A DNA stretch of 64,000 nt from Amoebidium appalachense (Eukaryota > Ichthyosporea): NCBI GenBank assembly GCA_963693365.1, contig CAVNZM010000003.1, forward strand, positions 4,464,001 through 4,528,000, written 5' to 3'. The position numbers and the translations under genes were made by a program. The notes under the pieces are model-generated. The model did not search any database. It worked only from the letters and a program-made list of their open reading frames with translations, and was not told where the DNA came from. Positions 1-45,365 of this stretch are shown here, piece by piece (positions within the stretch are counted from its first letter, which is position 1; each line of letters starts with the position of its first letter).

Positions 1-380
1 CAACCACCTGGTACACCCTAAGCCAATCCGCAGTTGGCATTATTGAACTATTGAGATTCGCATCGAAATAAAGACAAACAGGTAGACACACATACGCCGG
101 GGGGGAGGGGGAGGGGGGGGAGGGGGGGGGGGGGGGGGGGGGGAAGGGTCATATGATTGCAGGAACTTTTATCGAGATGGACCCCTCCTCCGCCCCCTCC
201 CCCTCCCCCCCCCCCCCCCCTCCCGCTTCACCCAAACATGGGAAAACGAACGAACGAATAAACAAAGAAACATATATAAACAAACACACCATAAAAAAGA
301 AAAAGAAAAGAAAAGAAAAAAGAAAAGAAAAATGAACGAACGAAAAAAAAAAAAAAAAAAAAGCAAACAAGAACACACAC

Positions 381-412
<32 letters not shown>

Positions 413-492
413 GAAAAAAAGACGCTCCGAAGAACATATCATATTCCAGTACATAAAACATGAGCAGGCGGTTTCAAGAAGAAGACACGTAC

Positions 493-10623
<10,131 letters not shown>

Positions 10624-10769
10624 TCTCTCTGCAAAGCTATGCTTTTCCAGCTTTTCGGGTTTAGTTATTCCTTCCTCTTTCTCGGACACACGCTGTATGA
10701 GCACTGAGCGCACGTTTACGCTGTGTATGTACGCTTTTTTTTTTTTGTTGACTGTGTACATACGAGTGT

Positions 10770-10777
10770 GTGCACGT
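10770..10777. repeat. 8-bp target site duplication, left copy (GTGCACGT)
   Basis: GTGCACGT abuts the outer end of the left terminal repeat and is repeated at 13970-13977 beside the right one. Eight base pairs is the length made by P-element transposases. Confidence 0.9.
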
Positions 10778-10813
10778 CAAGGCCTCCTAAATAGCACACC
10801 GGGCCGAGGCACG
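10778..10813. repeat. Left 36-bp terminal inverted repeat
   Basis: Reverse complement of 13934-13969 over all 36 positions by eye. Confidence 0.95.
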
Positions 10814-10842
10814 CAATAGACTAATACTCCAGATTACGTGTA

Positions 10843-10853
10843 AAGAGTAGGGT
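10843..10853. repeat. Left 11-bp subterminal inverted repeat
   Basis: AAGAGTAGGGT, 65 bp in from the left end, is the reverse complement of 13893-13903, 66 bp in from the right end. The symmetry suggests a transposase or host-protein binding site. Confidence 0.75.
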
Positions 10854-10974
10854 GATCGAAAACTGAAATCTTACATGCCCCTCCGGGGTCTCCTACATCA
10901 GACTATTTTTAGTGCAAAACTTGTGCAAACATTACGCTAAACTACCAGACGCAATCATCACTGCCTATCACTGC

Positions 10975-12695
10975 CTAAGTCGCACACAACGCACCCAGTG
11001 CGTCGTCGTTCAAAAACGAGAAAACGTCGAAGTCCTCCTCCTCGAGCACAGCCTCCACGTCGTCGCTGGCGCTGGGGCCGTCGTCCGCGGCGTGCGCCGC
11101 CAATAAACCGGTTGATGCACCCTCGTATTTCTTGGTTTGCCGGTTTGGCTTGTTGGTTGGTGTTTCTTTTTCGCTTTGCGTTCCTTGGTGTAGTTGTTGA
11201 GCAAAATGTTGGTCATTCTCATGGCGATGCCGTCGAGGTACTGCGCCGTGTCCTCCCCGCACTCCTCACAAGTAATGCCTCGAATTGTCTCTGTCTCCGG
11301 CCGGCTCTTGGCGTGCTGAACCGCGAGCGTGTGAACCAGCAGGCGGTGGGAGCCGGCGTGCAGAAACTTGCCCTCCAGCTCCTTGCTGGTGAGGCACTCC
11401 ATCACGCGCACAGTGGTCTCCGCGACCACATAGGCCGCGTAGGAGGGAGTAGAAAGCCCCCCACGGTCGATGGCCTCCAGGTATGACGTGTCGATGACGT
11501 CCGGCCCAAGCTGGGCTCTGACGCTGGCTGGGATCTCCACCACCAGGCGGCGGCTGCTGAACAAGCGCCCACGGCACTGCTTGCAGCTGCAGCCCCGCCC
11601 CGTCTTGAAGCAGGCGTAGCCGGCGAGAAAGACGACCACGCTCTTGTTGGGGACGGTGATGGCAGCCAACAGAGCGCCAATGCTGGAGAAGGGCTGCAGC
11701 AGAACGTCCAGTTACACGGCAGGCTTGGCCAGCAGGGCAGCCTCGTTGAACTTGACGGCCTGCTTGAGAGTGCTGATGCCCACGGCCTTGCCCGTGCCCC
11801 GGCGGAACGTGAAGAGGTTGATGAGCCGGATGCGCCGCTCAGACTCAAGCACCTGTTCAATATCACACCTTCCGTTAGCTTGGCATTATCCTGATTTACA
11901 ACTGTGCAGATGAAGAGCACCGCACAGACCACAAATAGTTGCCAGCTGCAGCCGGCTGATTTGGGTGTTTGCAAGTTAATGCAATGCTTGTGTCGGTAAG
12001 GAGAGGATCTGGGAAATGGAGGTGGAAAAGGGAGGGGGGTGAAGGGGGGGGGGGGGGGGGGGAGGGATTACTTCTTTTGGCAATTGGTGTTTAAAGAAGG
12101 AAGGTGGGGGTAAGCCTTCTAGGATCCGAAAAAAAAGAAGGGGGGGGGGGGGGGGGGGAGGGGGAGTAGGGGAAAAGGGAGGGGGTGGGGGGGTGGATGG
12201 TGGTGGTGTTGGTGGTGTTGGTTGGGAACGAGGGGGGGAGGGGGGGAGGGGGAGGGACTCTGAAAAATTGTCTCAGAAAAAAAGGAGTGGGGGGAGGAGG
12301 AAGGGGGGGGGGGGGGGGGGGGGGAAGAACAAGGGTGGAGGGAAGAGGCTACCTGGCGGGTGGAAATTTGGTCTTTGCCTCCGTTCATTTCCCTGTAGTG
12401 TCCAAACCGACCCTCCAACTGGTCGGTCATAATCTTGCCCAGAAGAACGTAGACCCAGTTGAGGTCGTCCTTTAGATACTCCACAAGGGCTATCTGCAAA
12501 CATTTAAAACCCGAGTGTTAAGGATAGTTTCCCAAAAAAAAGGGTGGCCCAGAGTGCATAACCAACGTGCTTATCGAAGCACAAAGGCTGAGTGCACGGG
12601 TGCCCACTGATCACACAATGGCCCAGCATAAAACGGGAAGGGGAGGGAGGAGAAGGGGGGGGGGGGGGGGGGGGAGGAGCGAGAAGGGAGGGTGT

Positions 12696-12726
<31 letters not shown>

Positions 12727-13347
12727 GGGGGGAATAGAGAGAGAGTGTGTCTGTGTGAGAGAGGGGGGAGGGAGAGGGGGGGAGAGAGAGAGAGAGGGGG
12801 GGGGGGGAGAGAGAGAGAGAGAGAGAGCTAGAGAGAGAGAGCTCGAACCATGATCAACACTGCAGCAGGCCATTGCAAAACAGTATGCATGAGGACTACT
12901 GTATGAAGGGGGGGGGGGGGGGGGGGGGAGGGGGGGGGGGGGGGGGGGGGCCTGGAGCTTTGCTCGTTTGTTTTGCTCTTCTCTTCTATCCTCTGGGTTT
13001 CTCCTGGGTGTCTTTTCCTCTATGACTATATTCAGTTCTGTGTTGAATATGCAAGGAATCTGATTCTCTTTGTACCTCGGGTGGGAATGTTTAATAAACC
13101 GAGATATATCTGTTTTAGGATCTTTGTAGTCAAAACCTAGGTCAAGTTGTTCGAGCCTAAAATGTTTGATACAAATACCTATACAGCTTGTGTTACTATT
13201 TACCGTTAAGTCTTGGCGTTTGCAGAAACTGACCCACTTGTGAAAACGCTCGGGCTCTTTAGTTTTGTTAGGAAAAGCAAAACAAGATGCACACTCGTGC
13301 CCTTTGTAATTAATTGTGCAGCCGTAGACAGCACAAGATCTTGGCAT
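10975..13347 (-). pseudogene. THAP-domain P-element transposase, internally deleted and interrupted
   Basis: Exon-like pieces in order: 13347 to about 12951 encodes a THAP DNA-binding domain (start MPRSCAVYGC; C-x4-C, later C-x2-H, and IPCIF as the AVPTIF box). 12353-12493 encodes TDQLEGRFGHYREMNGG and ends Q|GTAGCC. From 11852 follows VLESERRIRL and then the conserved C-terminal region (VVVFLAGYACFK). The order matches P-element/THAP9 transposases, but the 300-400 residue RNase H-like catalytic and GTP-binding middle is absent: 12500-12950 holds only simple repeats. There is an in-frame TAA at 11712-11714. Near 11100-11190 a +1 shift is needed to reach an acidic C-terminus ending at 10975. 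It cannot make a working transposase, though the THAP part could still bind DNA as a repressor. Confidence 0.85.
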
Positions 13348-13781
13348 CTGCGTAGCGGCTGGGCGTGGCCAAAGTGGCACTGCCCAGCCTTTTTTAAATA
13401 TAATGCAGGAGCACTTCACGTAAAGTGGTGGCAAAGAAATAGTTACTTTTCCACGTGTAGCAGCAACCCAAGCGGCCGGCACACAGCCCCCTTGATCACA
13501 ACGAGAGATCGACGGGGATTGATGAAGTAATTGTACTTACGTCAGCTTAAAGTCTTAACCCCTTAAAATAACTCCCTAAAATTATATTTTAAACGCCAAA
13601 AAAAATGGCATAAACCATTTAAATGTTAAATAAATGAGCGCTTTGACGTATTTATTATTTCATAAAGCTATTAAAACAGGCTAGATACTAATATTGTTGG
13701 TTTTGCCTTATCCTTAATGTTGGTACCCCACATTTTCCCGAGTATACAAAGAACACCAAAAGCCCGCCATTTGCTGTATTG

Positions 13782-13868
13782 TCCAATCACTAAATGGCAG
13801 TCAAAAATCTTCTATCCAATCGAAATCGCCTTTACTGGGTTTCGCGCGTTCCTCAGTTGGCCAATCAT
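13782..13868. promoter_or_regulatory. Three CCAAT boxes in the transposon's right arm
   Basis: TCCAATCA, TCCAATCG and GCCAATCA occur within about 85 bp, 430-520 bp upstream of the transposase ATG. Likely the transposon's own promoter, or now shared with EXOC1. Confidence 0.4.
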
Positions 13869-13892
13869 TTCGCTGGATTCGGCTGGAAGCTA

Positions 13893-13903
13893 ACCCTACT
13901 CTT
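13893..13903. repeat. Right 11-bp subterminal inverted repeat
   Basis: ACCCTACTCTT, reverse complement of 10843-10853. Confidence 0.75.
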
Positions 13904-13933
13904 GATGACGTCACCTCTCATATGTGACGACCT

Positions 13934-13969
13934 CGTGCCTCGGCCCGGTGTGCTATTTAGGAGGCCTTG
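13934..13969. repeat. Right 36-bp terminal inverted repeat
   Basis: Perfect partner of 10778-10813; followed directly by the target duplication GTGCACGT at 13970-13977. Confidence 0.95.
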
Positions 13970-14628
13970 GTGCACGTGCACTGTGCAGTTTGCCCTAGAG
14001 TTCAAATATCACAAAAATTGGCGCCAAAACGAGGTAACTATAAAGAAGAAATAAACTTGAAAAGTTTTTTATTTTCCTATGAAGTGCACGATCTCTGTTA
14101 TATAAGACTTGCAACCTCCCTCTTGTTAGGTTTACTGTTTGTGAGCCAACAAGAAATTCCTGGGCCGGCCGAAGCCGATCAGCCTGGCAGAGTGAAAAGC
14201 CACACAGCTCGGAACTGGTTGCAGGCGCGGAACACCACCATTTGCGAGAATTATTTCAATATTTGTAGATCTTTGGTGAATAATACAAAGGGACGGGTCT
14301 AGAAATAGCTGCACATACATTTAGGCAGTAGCAACAAAACCAGTTGGCTGAAAAGACGTTAATTAGTGGCACCGAGTCTTTTAAACCTTTGCAGGTTAAA
14401 GTGGTTCATGGTCAAGAGTACCGCTGAAAGTAGCTTGTCGTAGGCTCTTCTCTTCTCTTCCCATATCCAACAGCCGCTTGCTTGAACGTTGTGTACATCT
14501 AGGCTCTCCATTTTTTCCTTTCCCCTTGTGTTGTAGTCACACAGGAAAGGCATGTAATTTCCACCAGTGGAGATCAACGTCGGCCAGAAGCAGGCTTAGG
14601 CTCTGTTACAACACTTTAGCCAGGAAAA

Positions 14629-37996
<23,368 letters not shown>

Positions 37997-38229
37997 TCGG
38001 ATTCCAGATCGGCAAAGTTCGACACCTAATCGGGTTCCAATGTTGGCCAACTGTGCGCCTCAGGTTTGCGAAAGAATGGTGTCTGGTATTATGACCATAC
38101 CGAAATCCCCCTTCCCCCCCCCCCCCTCCTCCTCCTCTTCCCTCCCTCGATCCCCAACCTTTGTGCACATGCACCTTCTTGCTTGTATTGTGATTTTTTC
38201 CAAATATTATGCCTGGTATTAGTAATCAT

Positions 38230-38620
38230 ATCTATTGACTTGTGAACATATGAACAGATGTATTTGCTTGTAGATAAGGGCTCCAGGTCTCTTTGGAGTT
38301 TATCGTATTTGACGTGTAACAGTTGGAAAGCGGAATCCACTTTAGCCTGATGGTATTCAAGTAGTGACGTGGATTTGATACTGATCAATACCTTTTTCAA
38401 TATTTCTCTGTGCGTATGAGTACACCTAGACAGAGCATGCCACACACACACACACATGCACACACACACACACACACACGTACGGAGGTGCGCGGGGGGG
38501 GGGGGGGGGGGGGGGTCTCTCAGAGGCGTACACTTGTCCGCAACGTCCGCACGTATGACACATGCATAGGCAGACCATCAGAATTCTGTCGGTACACTCT
38601 ACTTTTTGTTTTATTTTAGT
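38230..38620 (-). CDS. Possible fragment of a small Cys-rich coiled-coil protein
   Basis: Unrecognised. On the minus strand 38510-38620 reads a cysteine-rich piece (CMCHTCGRCGQVYASE). After a possible acceptor CGCACAG at 38407-38413 there is a charged, probably helical segment (KVDSAFQLLHVKYDKLQRDL) to about 38230. A Cys cluster followed by a coiled coil recalls the gene at 51690-52187, but I see no alignable identity. No start or end could be fixed; it may be non-coding. Confidence 0.25.
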
Positions 38621-39115
38621 CACAATTGCATTGCTATAATAACGTGTTAATTACATTGAAATTTTATGAACTTGAATCAATATGGTGAATCAACCCAATC
38701 CAAAAAAGCAATGCACATTCGATAGTTATAGATTGGTGCAATTATTCGATATTATCGTCAGATATGTACAGTAAGTAAGAAGTTGTGATCACGTTGTGAT
38801 CATGAACACTGTCAGGAATATATCAGATAACTGGCAATTTCAACTGTGCCTGAACAAGCACACAATAAATATAGCAAAAAAGAAAAAAAGGAAGAAAGGC
38901 ACTCCCCAGATTTCTGCTCCCCAAGCCTGAGAAAGTCTGTTTATTTCATATGGTAGCGGTGAGTGACAGTATACATGTGTCTATGTGTATGTGTGTGTAC
39001 AATGTCATGTGTGACTCCCGGTGTCGCGGTGTGTGTGTGTGTGTGTGTGCCACGGTGTGTATGTGTGTGAGTGTGAGACGGTGTGTGTGTGACTGTGTGT
39101 GTGCCAGTGTGTGTA

Positions 39116-39200
<85 letters not shown>

Positions 39201-39230
39201 CACTGTGCCCCGCGTTGTGACATGTCAGTG

Positions 39231-39270
<40 letters not shown>

Positions 39271-39457
39271 CTGGAGATGTACATGTCAGGCCTCCGGCGG
39301 TCAGTAATGTCTGGCCATGGTCCTATCATCTATACCATGATGTACTACGGGCCTTATGATGTACATGTGACATCAAACCGTCTCGGACGTGGAGGCTTTT
39401 ACCATTTAAGGCACTTGGGTAGGAAACCCGGTTTTCTTATTTCTTCTCTCCTCTACT

Positions 39458-40280
39458 GATAGATGGCAAATCGTCGATTTTATTCGACGTTTTGGCCAAA
39501 AAGTCGACTAGGATATTGACTTTTTTGCCGAGACCACGGCCATCTAGCGACTCGTACAGACAACACACAGTCATATACAAACGGAAGGTACAGACGAAAG
39601 ACCTTATTAAATAAGTTATAAACACACCATACAGACGGAAGGTACAGACGAAAACTTCATAAACCACGTGTGCACGTAAATATTTCTGGATGTGTCCGTG
39701 TGTGTGCGCGTGGGTATTTTGTTCTCCACATGTACTGTTCCGAACCAGGTACAGTGTGCACGTGCACGTGACACTGTGCCGGATTATGTTTGGGGGGGGG
39801 GGGGGGGGGGGGGGAGGAGGAGGGGGGGGGGGGGGGGGGGGGGGGGGTAGTGTTGGTGGAGGGGAGACGTACTAAGTTGATAGGGCACTGTAAAAGAAAT
39901 ACACGCGGCGCCGTACGTACACTGGCTGCGCCGTGCGCATGTACGCGGGCATGCAGCATCTTACTCTTGATCGACCTGATGTTATGAAGGGATCATCTGG
40001 AATTCGCCATCAAAACTGATTGGATGGCGAACCGCAACCAATCACAAAAAAAATCGGAAGATTAACCTTTTTTAGTAGCGCTCCGCGCAAAACCGTTGGA
40101 TAACATATATAGGTGAAATAGGTGATATTCGACCTCAGAGTCTCAGACCAACATGACGTTTTGGGAAAGTTTCACGGTGGTGCGGTTTACACCAATAGTA
40201 ATACAGCATTTATAGCTAAATATGGCCAAAACGTCGATTCTAATCGACGTTTTGAATCCGCGATCTATCACTCGAACGTT
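39458..40280. repeat. Inverted-repeat (MITE-like) element, about 0.8 kb
   Basis: The segment TGATAGAT...TCGTCGATTTTATTCGACG...TTTTGGCCA at about 39458-39505 recurs as its reverse complement at about 40215-40275. Each arm also holds a small hairpin (CGTCGAT..ATCGACG). A direct repeat ACGGAAGGTACAGACGAAA lies inside (39580, 39640). No ORF or target duplication recognised. Confidence 0.55.
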
Positions 40281-40759
40281 GTCACAGTGCAAGTAGTTCT
40301 GAGACTCGTGGCCACTTGCATCGGGGCAGCTGCATGCGTGCGTGCACTGACTGATGGGGGGACATGATTCAGACAGACCCACGTGACTTAGTCACTACCT
40401 GGCCCGGCACACCCCCCGGCGGCATGTACATACACTCACGTGCACGCTACGTCAATTTATCCCCGGTGATCGGGTGGGGCTGCCACGTGCGACTGTAGTG
40501 TGGCCTCAGCCGCCGTATGATAAACTATACTCTATTTTTCAAGGGTATGAGTTGGCGCGTTGGCAGTCGCTTCGGAAGGAAAATTTTGTCAGCCTTGAAA
40601 AATAAGAGCTACCTCCAAAGGCAGCAGCGGGTGGGGCTACTTGAACTGCCGTGCCACCCACTCTGGTGTAGCCGGGCCATTCCGAAGGGATCACGTACAT
40701 CGATCGAATCATCCAGTTCGGGATTTGGGTGCTACCCTCAATTCCCAAGCTCCTAGGGT

Positions 40760-40920
40760 GTGACGTAATATTTGGCACGAAATTTATTTGGCACGAGCCT
40801 GCAAAACGGTGAAAATGGGGCAGGATGTCGCCCAGGCACCGACAGGAGCTTGGGGATACCCCTGGATGTGCTCCGCTAGCGGGCTGGTGCCAAATAAATT
40901 CGTGCCACATTTTACGTCAC
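40760..40920. repeat. Foldback element with ~40-bp arms
   Basis: GTGACGTAATATTTGGCACG and GAAATTTATTTGGCAC on the left arm (40760-40802) face their reverse complement at 40883-40920, around an ~80-bp loop. Partial direct copies of the arm (GTGCCAAATTATTTGG) continue to about 40960. Confidence 0.65.
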
Positions 40921-41283
40921 CAGGTTCGTGCCAAATTATTTGGTGCCAAATTTATTTGGGGCATAAATGGGTCGGTTCGAACTATTATGGGTCGAATCAG
41001 CTCGAATCGTTCCTGACCCGTTTTCTGACCCGTTTTTGTGGCTCATCGTTGGTGGCGTCTGATTCGAGGAATAAACTCGAAAGGCGGGCTAAGCAAGACC
41101 ACGTCAACCACGTGCAGGTGGTGGCGTACTTGAACGGGCAGTCACAGCCTGGACTGGCAGTTGACAGGTGTGACACAGCGCTAGCATCCTTATCATATTG
41201 CAGTAGGCTCATATAAAAATAATAAAAACAGACAACACCCTTTAATGCTCGATCATAACTGACAGTACATATTTTGTGTGAGC

Positions 41284-41637
41284 ATGGGTTACAAACATGC
41301 TCGCGTCCGCATTGGACGTGGGCAAGGCCATTGGGCTTTGCTGAGGATTCTCGTTCATGTTATCCTCGCCTTTTGTCTTTTGGCTGCAGCGGGTTCAACA
41401 AACAACCCAGATGGGGTGAACAAAAAAGTCATTAAGGAAAACAAATCTTGGTCTAAAGATCATGCCAAGCTGGAACAGCCATTCGTTGCACGGTACATTG
41501 ATTATTGCATAGCGGATCATGAGGACTCTGTCGAAGCTGGCACGTGCCCTCCCCAGCCCTTCCTCAGGGATTGGGTGTGGCATCAAACCCGTCATGGCGG
41601 CCGGATAGATGCATCTACAGCGGAGGGAGTCCATCAG
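41284..41637 (+). CDS. N-terminal exon with signal peptide or membrane anchor, product unknown
   Basis: A 118-codon open exon from the first ATG to a CAG|GTGATT donor. Residues about 16-38 form a basic then hydrophobic stretch (LLRILVHVILAFCLLAAAG), a signal peptide or anchor; the rest is polar with WVWHQTRHGG. It precedes the OTU gene on the same strand, but its end is phase 0 while the next exon needs phase 1. Either an exon between 41638 and 42802 is missing from my model or this is a separate gene. I do not recognise the family. Confidence 0.45.
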
Positions 41638-42199
41638 GTGATTCCCCCCCCTTCCCCCCCCCCCCCCCCCTCCCCCCCTCTCTCCCCACCACCCCCTGCC
41701 TCTTTTCCACTTTTTCTCTCCCCTCCCCTGTCTCTCTGTTCTGGGCCTTACAGGTGGTTCCTCCGTTTTAGAAGTTGTTTTTTATGTAATACGTTAGGTG
41801 TGTCCTTTTGCATCTTGTGGATACCAATGCCTTCACCGCTCAGGCCTTCCCTTGCACTTAATCTTATGGACCTTTGTGCCTCTCCCATGATCTGTTTGGC
41901 ATGGCATGCTGCCTTTTCTGCTTTGGCTTGCCTCTTATATGTTGCTATCACCCGATAGGGTATGTGTGGCAACGTGTTCCATATGTTTTGTGTGACCATT
42001 CTGTGCAGTGTACCCACTTAAAGCCCACTCCTCCGCTTTTCCCCCTTCCCTCCCTTCCCCTTTAAGCATACAATTAGTCAAGAGGCAGTACAGGATAGTG
42101 GGTAGAGAGTTTCTGTGTGTCACGGTGTATGCCTGTGGGTGTGTGCTTGTCTGTGTGTGTATGTGCCTGTGTGTGTGTAGTGAGTGTGTGTGTGTGTTG

Positions 42200-42244
<45 letters not shown>

Positions 42245-42295
42245 CGTTTGTGTGTGTAATGTGGGTGGGTGGGTGGGTGGGTACAGAGAAGGGGA

Positions 42296-42327
<32 letters not shown>

Positions 42328-42675
42328 GTGTATGTGTGTGCCTGTGTGTGTATGTTAAAGACAGGGGGAGGGGGGGAAGGGGGAGAGGTCAGGGTAGGGA
42401 GAAAGGGAGGGAAGGATGGGTGGGTGGGAGGGTTGGAGGGAAGGAGGGAGGGGGAGAAAGGGTAGAGGGAGGGATAGGCGGAAAAGACAGAAAGAGAGGG
42501 GCAAAGAGAGGAGGGCAGTCGGTAAAGAGGAAGGGCGGGAGGGTGGGACGGAGAGGGAGAAGGGGGAAGTGGAGAATTAGGGCAGGGGGGGGGGCCGAGA
42601 GCAAGAGGGGGGGTGGGGAGGGTGTGGGCGGTGTGTGTGTGTGTATGTGTGTGTGTATGTATGTTGTGTGTGTGT

Positions 42676-42710
<35 letters not shown>

Positions 42711-42802
42711 GGATGGGGGATTCGGTTGGGAGTGGGTTCTTTATAGACCTGGCAACCATTGACCAGCTATTCTCTCACCCTGTCTTTGTGTTCACTCTGC
42801 AG

Positions 42803-43116
42803 CTTATGGCAATAATGGCAACCGTTCCTTGCCTGAGTGTGGTATGGAGGTTGGGTCTTTCGACAGTGATGGCTCTGACGATGACGATGAGGGGTCAAGT
42901 GACGAGAGCCCCGGTTCATTCAACGTGTCAACATGTGTGCGCCTAGCAGGCCGCAAGCTTAACGCCCGGCGTGCGATGCGCAAGCTGATTGGGTCTGTGC
43001 ACAGCTCCGAAGGGTTTGCTTTAGCAGCACAGGACCCGGATCATCTGCTCTTCACTCTAGTGTTCTTTGACGAGGCCGTGGCAGCAGACATACAGCTTGC
43101 CAGGTGCTTCCTGCCG

Positions 43117-43150
<34 letters not shown>

Positions 43151-43989
43151 TTCCCCCCTCCAACGCCCCCCGCTCCTCCCTCTCGCCTCTCCCCCCCTTT
43201 CCCTGCAGGGCCTCCTCCCCTTTCCCCCATCCCCCTTTCCCCTCCCCCCCCCCCCTCCCCCCCCCCCCGCCCCCTTTTCTGCATCCCCCTCCCCCTCTCC
43301 TCCTTCCCACAATTCTTCCTCCCAACTGCTCCACCTCCTTACTTCCTTGCACGTATCAATCCATCTCTCCTTCCAACCCAAGTGACACCAGTTTTTTGTC
43401 AGACAACCTGCCTCCCCAGGCCCACTTATTATGCCTGTCCTGTTCCCCTCCCCCCCCCCCTCTCCCCCCTCAGGAGGGCCTCTGCCCATTCGTCCCTCCT
43501 TTTCAAGTCCTCCATTACCTCTTACCTCCCCTAATTCTCATTATTCTCTAATAGTATACCTATATCTTCCATCCTACCTTTTTGGAAGCTCCCTGCTTCT
43601 CTTCCACCTATTTGAAAGCATCTGCATCTACCCCCCCCCCCCCCCCCCCCCCCCGTTCATAGCCCCTCCTTCATCAGTACTCCCTTACACCTGCCCGGCC
43701 CCCTTCAGAGTGCCTAACCCCCTCCCCCCCCACACACACACCCCTCCCCTTTCACACACCTGCACACACGAACGCACCCATGCATGCACGCATGCACCCT
43801 CCCTCGCAGCCACGAGCGCACACACTCTTATTCACTTATAGAATTGTTAATAATCTAATGCCCCCCCCAACCCCCCCCCCCCCCCAACCCCAACCCACCC
43901 ACACACGCACACACACACACACGCCAAGGTTTCCCTTGTTCTGCTCCTCGGCCTTTCCGCCTTCCCCATAATCTGTCTTTCTCTCTCTT

Positions 43990-44025
<36 letters not shown>

Positions 44026-45096
44026 CCCACCCCACTGTCACCCACCCCACCACCACTGCCCTACGTCACCCTCCCACTTCTTGTCTTTGCTTATTCTTCC
44101 TTGTGATGTGCAACACAGGGACATATCCGGGCCACCTGAGGTCCAGCAACAACGCCTTCTTCAAATTCTGGGTGCCTGGAGAATGGAGCTTATGGAAACA
44201 CCCGCTGACGGCAACTGTTTGTTTCATTCGGTGTGGCATTATATCAATCAGTATCTACAAAGCGGTCATGTAGCTACCCGTGAACACCTCAACACATTGG
44301 GGTTTACAGCTAATATGGAGCCTATAGAGGCGATTGGACGGCTACGCGAACTAATGGTAAACGAATGGCGGCGAAATCTAGCAGAATACCAAGGATTCCT
44401 TTCAAGGGTGACCCTCGCATACGTAGCTGATGATTTCCGCTGTCCTCGGCGCGCCCATTTTGCTTCTGCAGCCGGTGACGCGATGGTGCTGGGCTTAGCC
44501 AACGCACTCCGCATACCAATAACCATTTTTAGCACGATTGCCAATCACGGTGTAGTTGCGGTCACTCCACCCACCGTCATCGAACCCAACATTGCCATAC
44601 CCGTATCACTTAACGGTGCAGCAGATCATTACTCAGTGGTAATACCTCGCTTGTCGCATGCGAACAAAATCTCGGACAACAACCAAACACAGACATCACA
44701 CTCAGTTGACACGGAAAACTCGACGGAGTTGGCGTCTAACGCTAACACAACTGACACGTTCGGTGGGTTGCCCGCCAAGGGCTGCAGCTGTAATAGAAAC
44801 AGTAAGGATAGAACACGTTTTTTTTGTGGTTTTAAGAACGGCGGGGGAAAAGTGCAGGCATACGATGGGCATGAGCGTTGCATATGCGCAAAGAACAAGC
44901 GGGCATGCACCCAGGCATGCAGGTGTGAGAATTGTGGCAACAGGTGAGCCGTATGATATGCATTTGCTACTTTTCTTCTTTTGCATCCTCTATTTGCCCA
45001 CACTTGGTACTTTATAATCGAAACCTTAACTTGGCCAAATCCAGGTATTTCTGCTTGTCCCTCTCTTTATTCCCCCCCCCCCCCCCCCCCCCCCCT

Positions 45097-45138
<42 letters not shown>

Positions 45139-45320
45139 GAGGGGAAAGAAAAGCCCCCTCTCCCAATCCCCTCCCCCTCCTGTATCCGTCGTTTCATGAT
45201 GTCTAACCCCTCCTCCTCCCCCCCCCACCTTCCCCACTGCTCACCACCTGCACACCCGCACACCATACACAAACTTAAACACACACACGCATGCACGTGT
45301 GCACGCACACACACAGCCCC

Positions 45321-45365
<45 letters not shown>

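Larger units (their letters stand above)
10778..13969 (-). mobile_element. P-element-like DNA transposon (3192 bp, non-autonomous)
   Basis: Bounded by perfect 36-bp inverted repeats starting CAAGGCCTCC (10778-10813 and 13934-13969) and by an 8-bp duplication of GTGCACGT. An 11-bp inverted repeat AAGAGTAGGGT lies 65-66 bp inside each end, the layout known from Drosophila P elements. It encodes a broken THAP transposase on the minus strand. Perfect ends and target duplication suggest a fairly recent insertion. It separates the divergent PRMT3 and EXOC1 genes. Its interior holds several G-tracts and AG/GT repeats between 12050 and 12950. Confidence 0.93.
37997..41283. other. Intergenic region, mostly unexplained
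   Basis: After the EXOC1 stop come a C-tract (38108), (CA)n (38441) and a unique AT-rich stretch (38620-38940). A (GT)n array (39118-39199) and G-tracts (39233, 39791) follow. Then come two inverted-repeat structures (39458-40275 and 40760-40920). A promoter-like stretch near 40015-40110 has ATTGG/CCAAT and ACATATATAGG but no convincing gene after it. Confidence 0.6.

Noticed and set aside
14132-14577. Minus-strand ORFs between the transposon and EXOC1
   Set aside because: They overlap the expected EXOC1 5' UTR and promoter and show no recognisable motif.
38950-39459. ORF after the (GT)n array with a unique tail (about 39270-39459)
   Set aside because: Start lies in the microsatellite; the unique tail has no motif and no splice sites; it borders a MITE-like arm.
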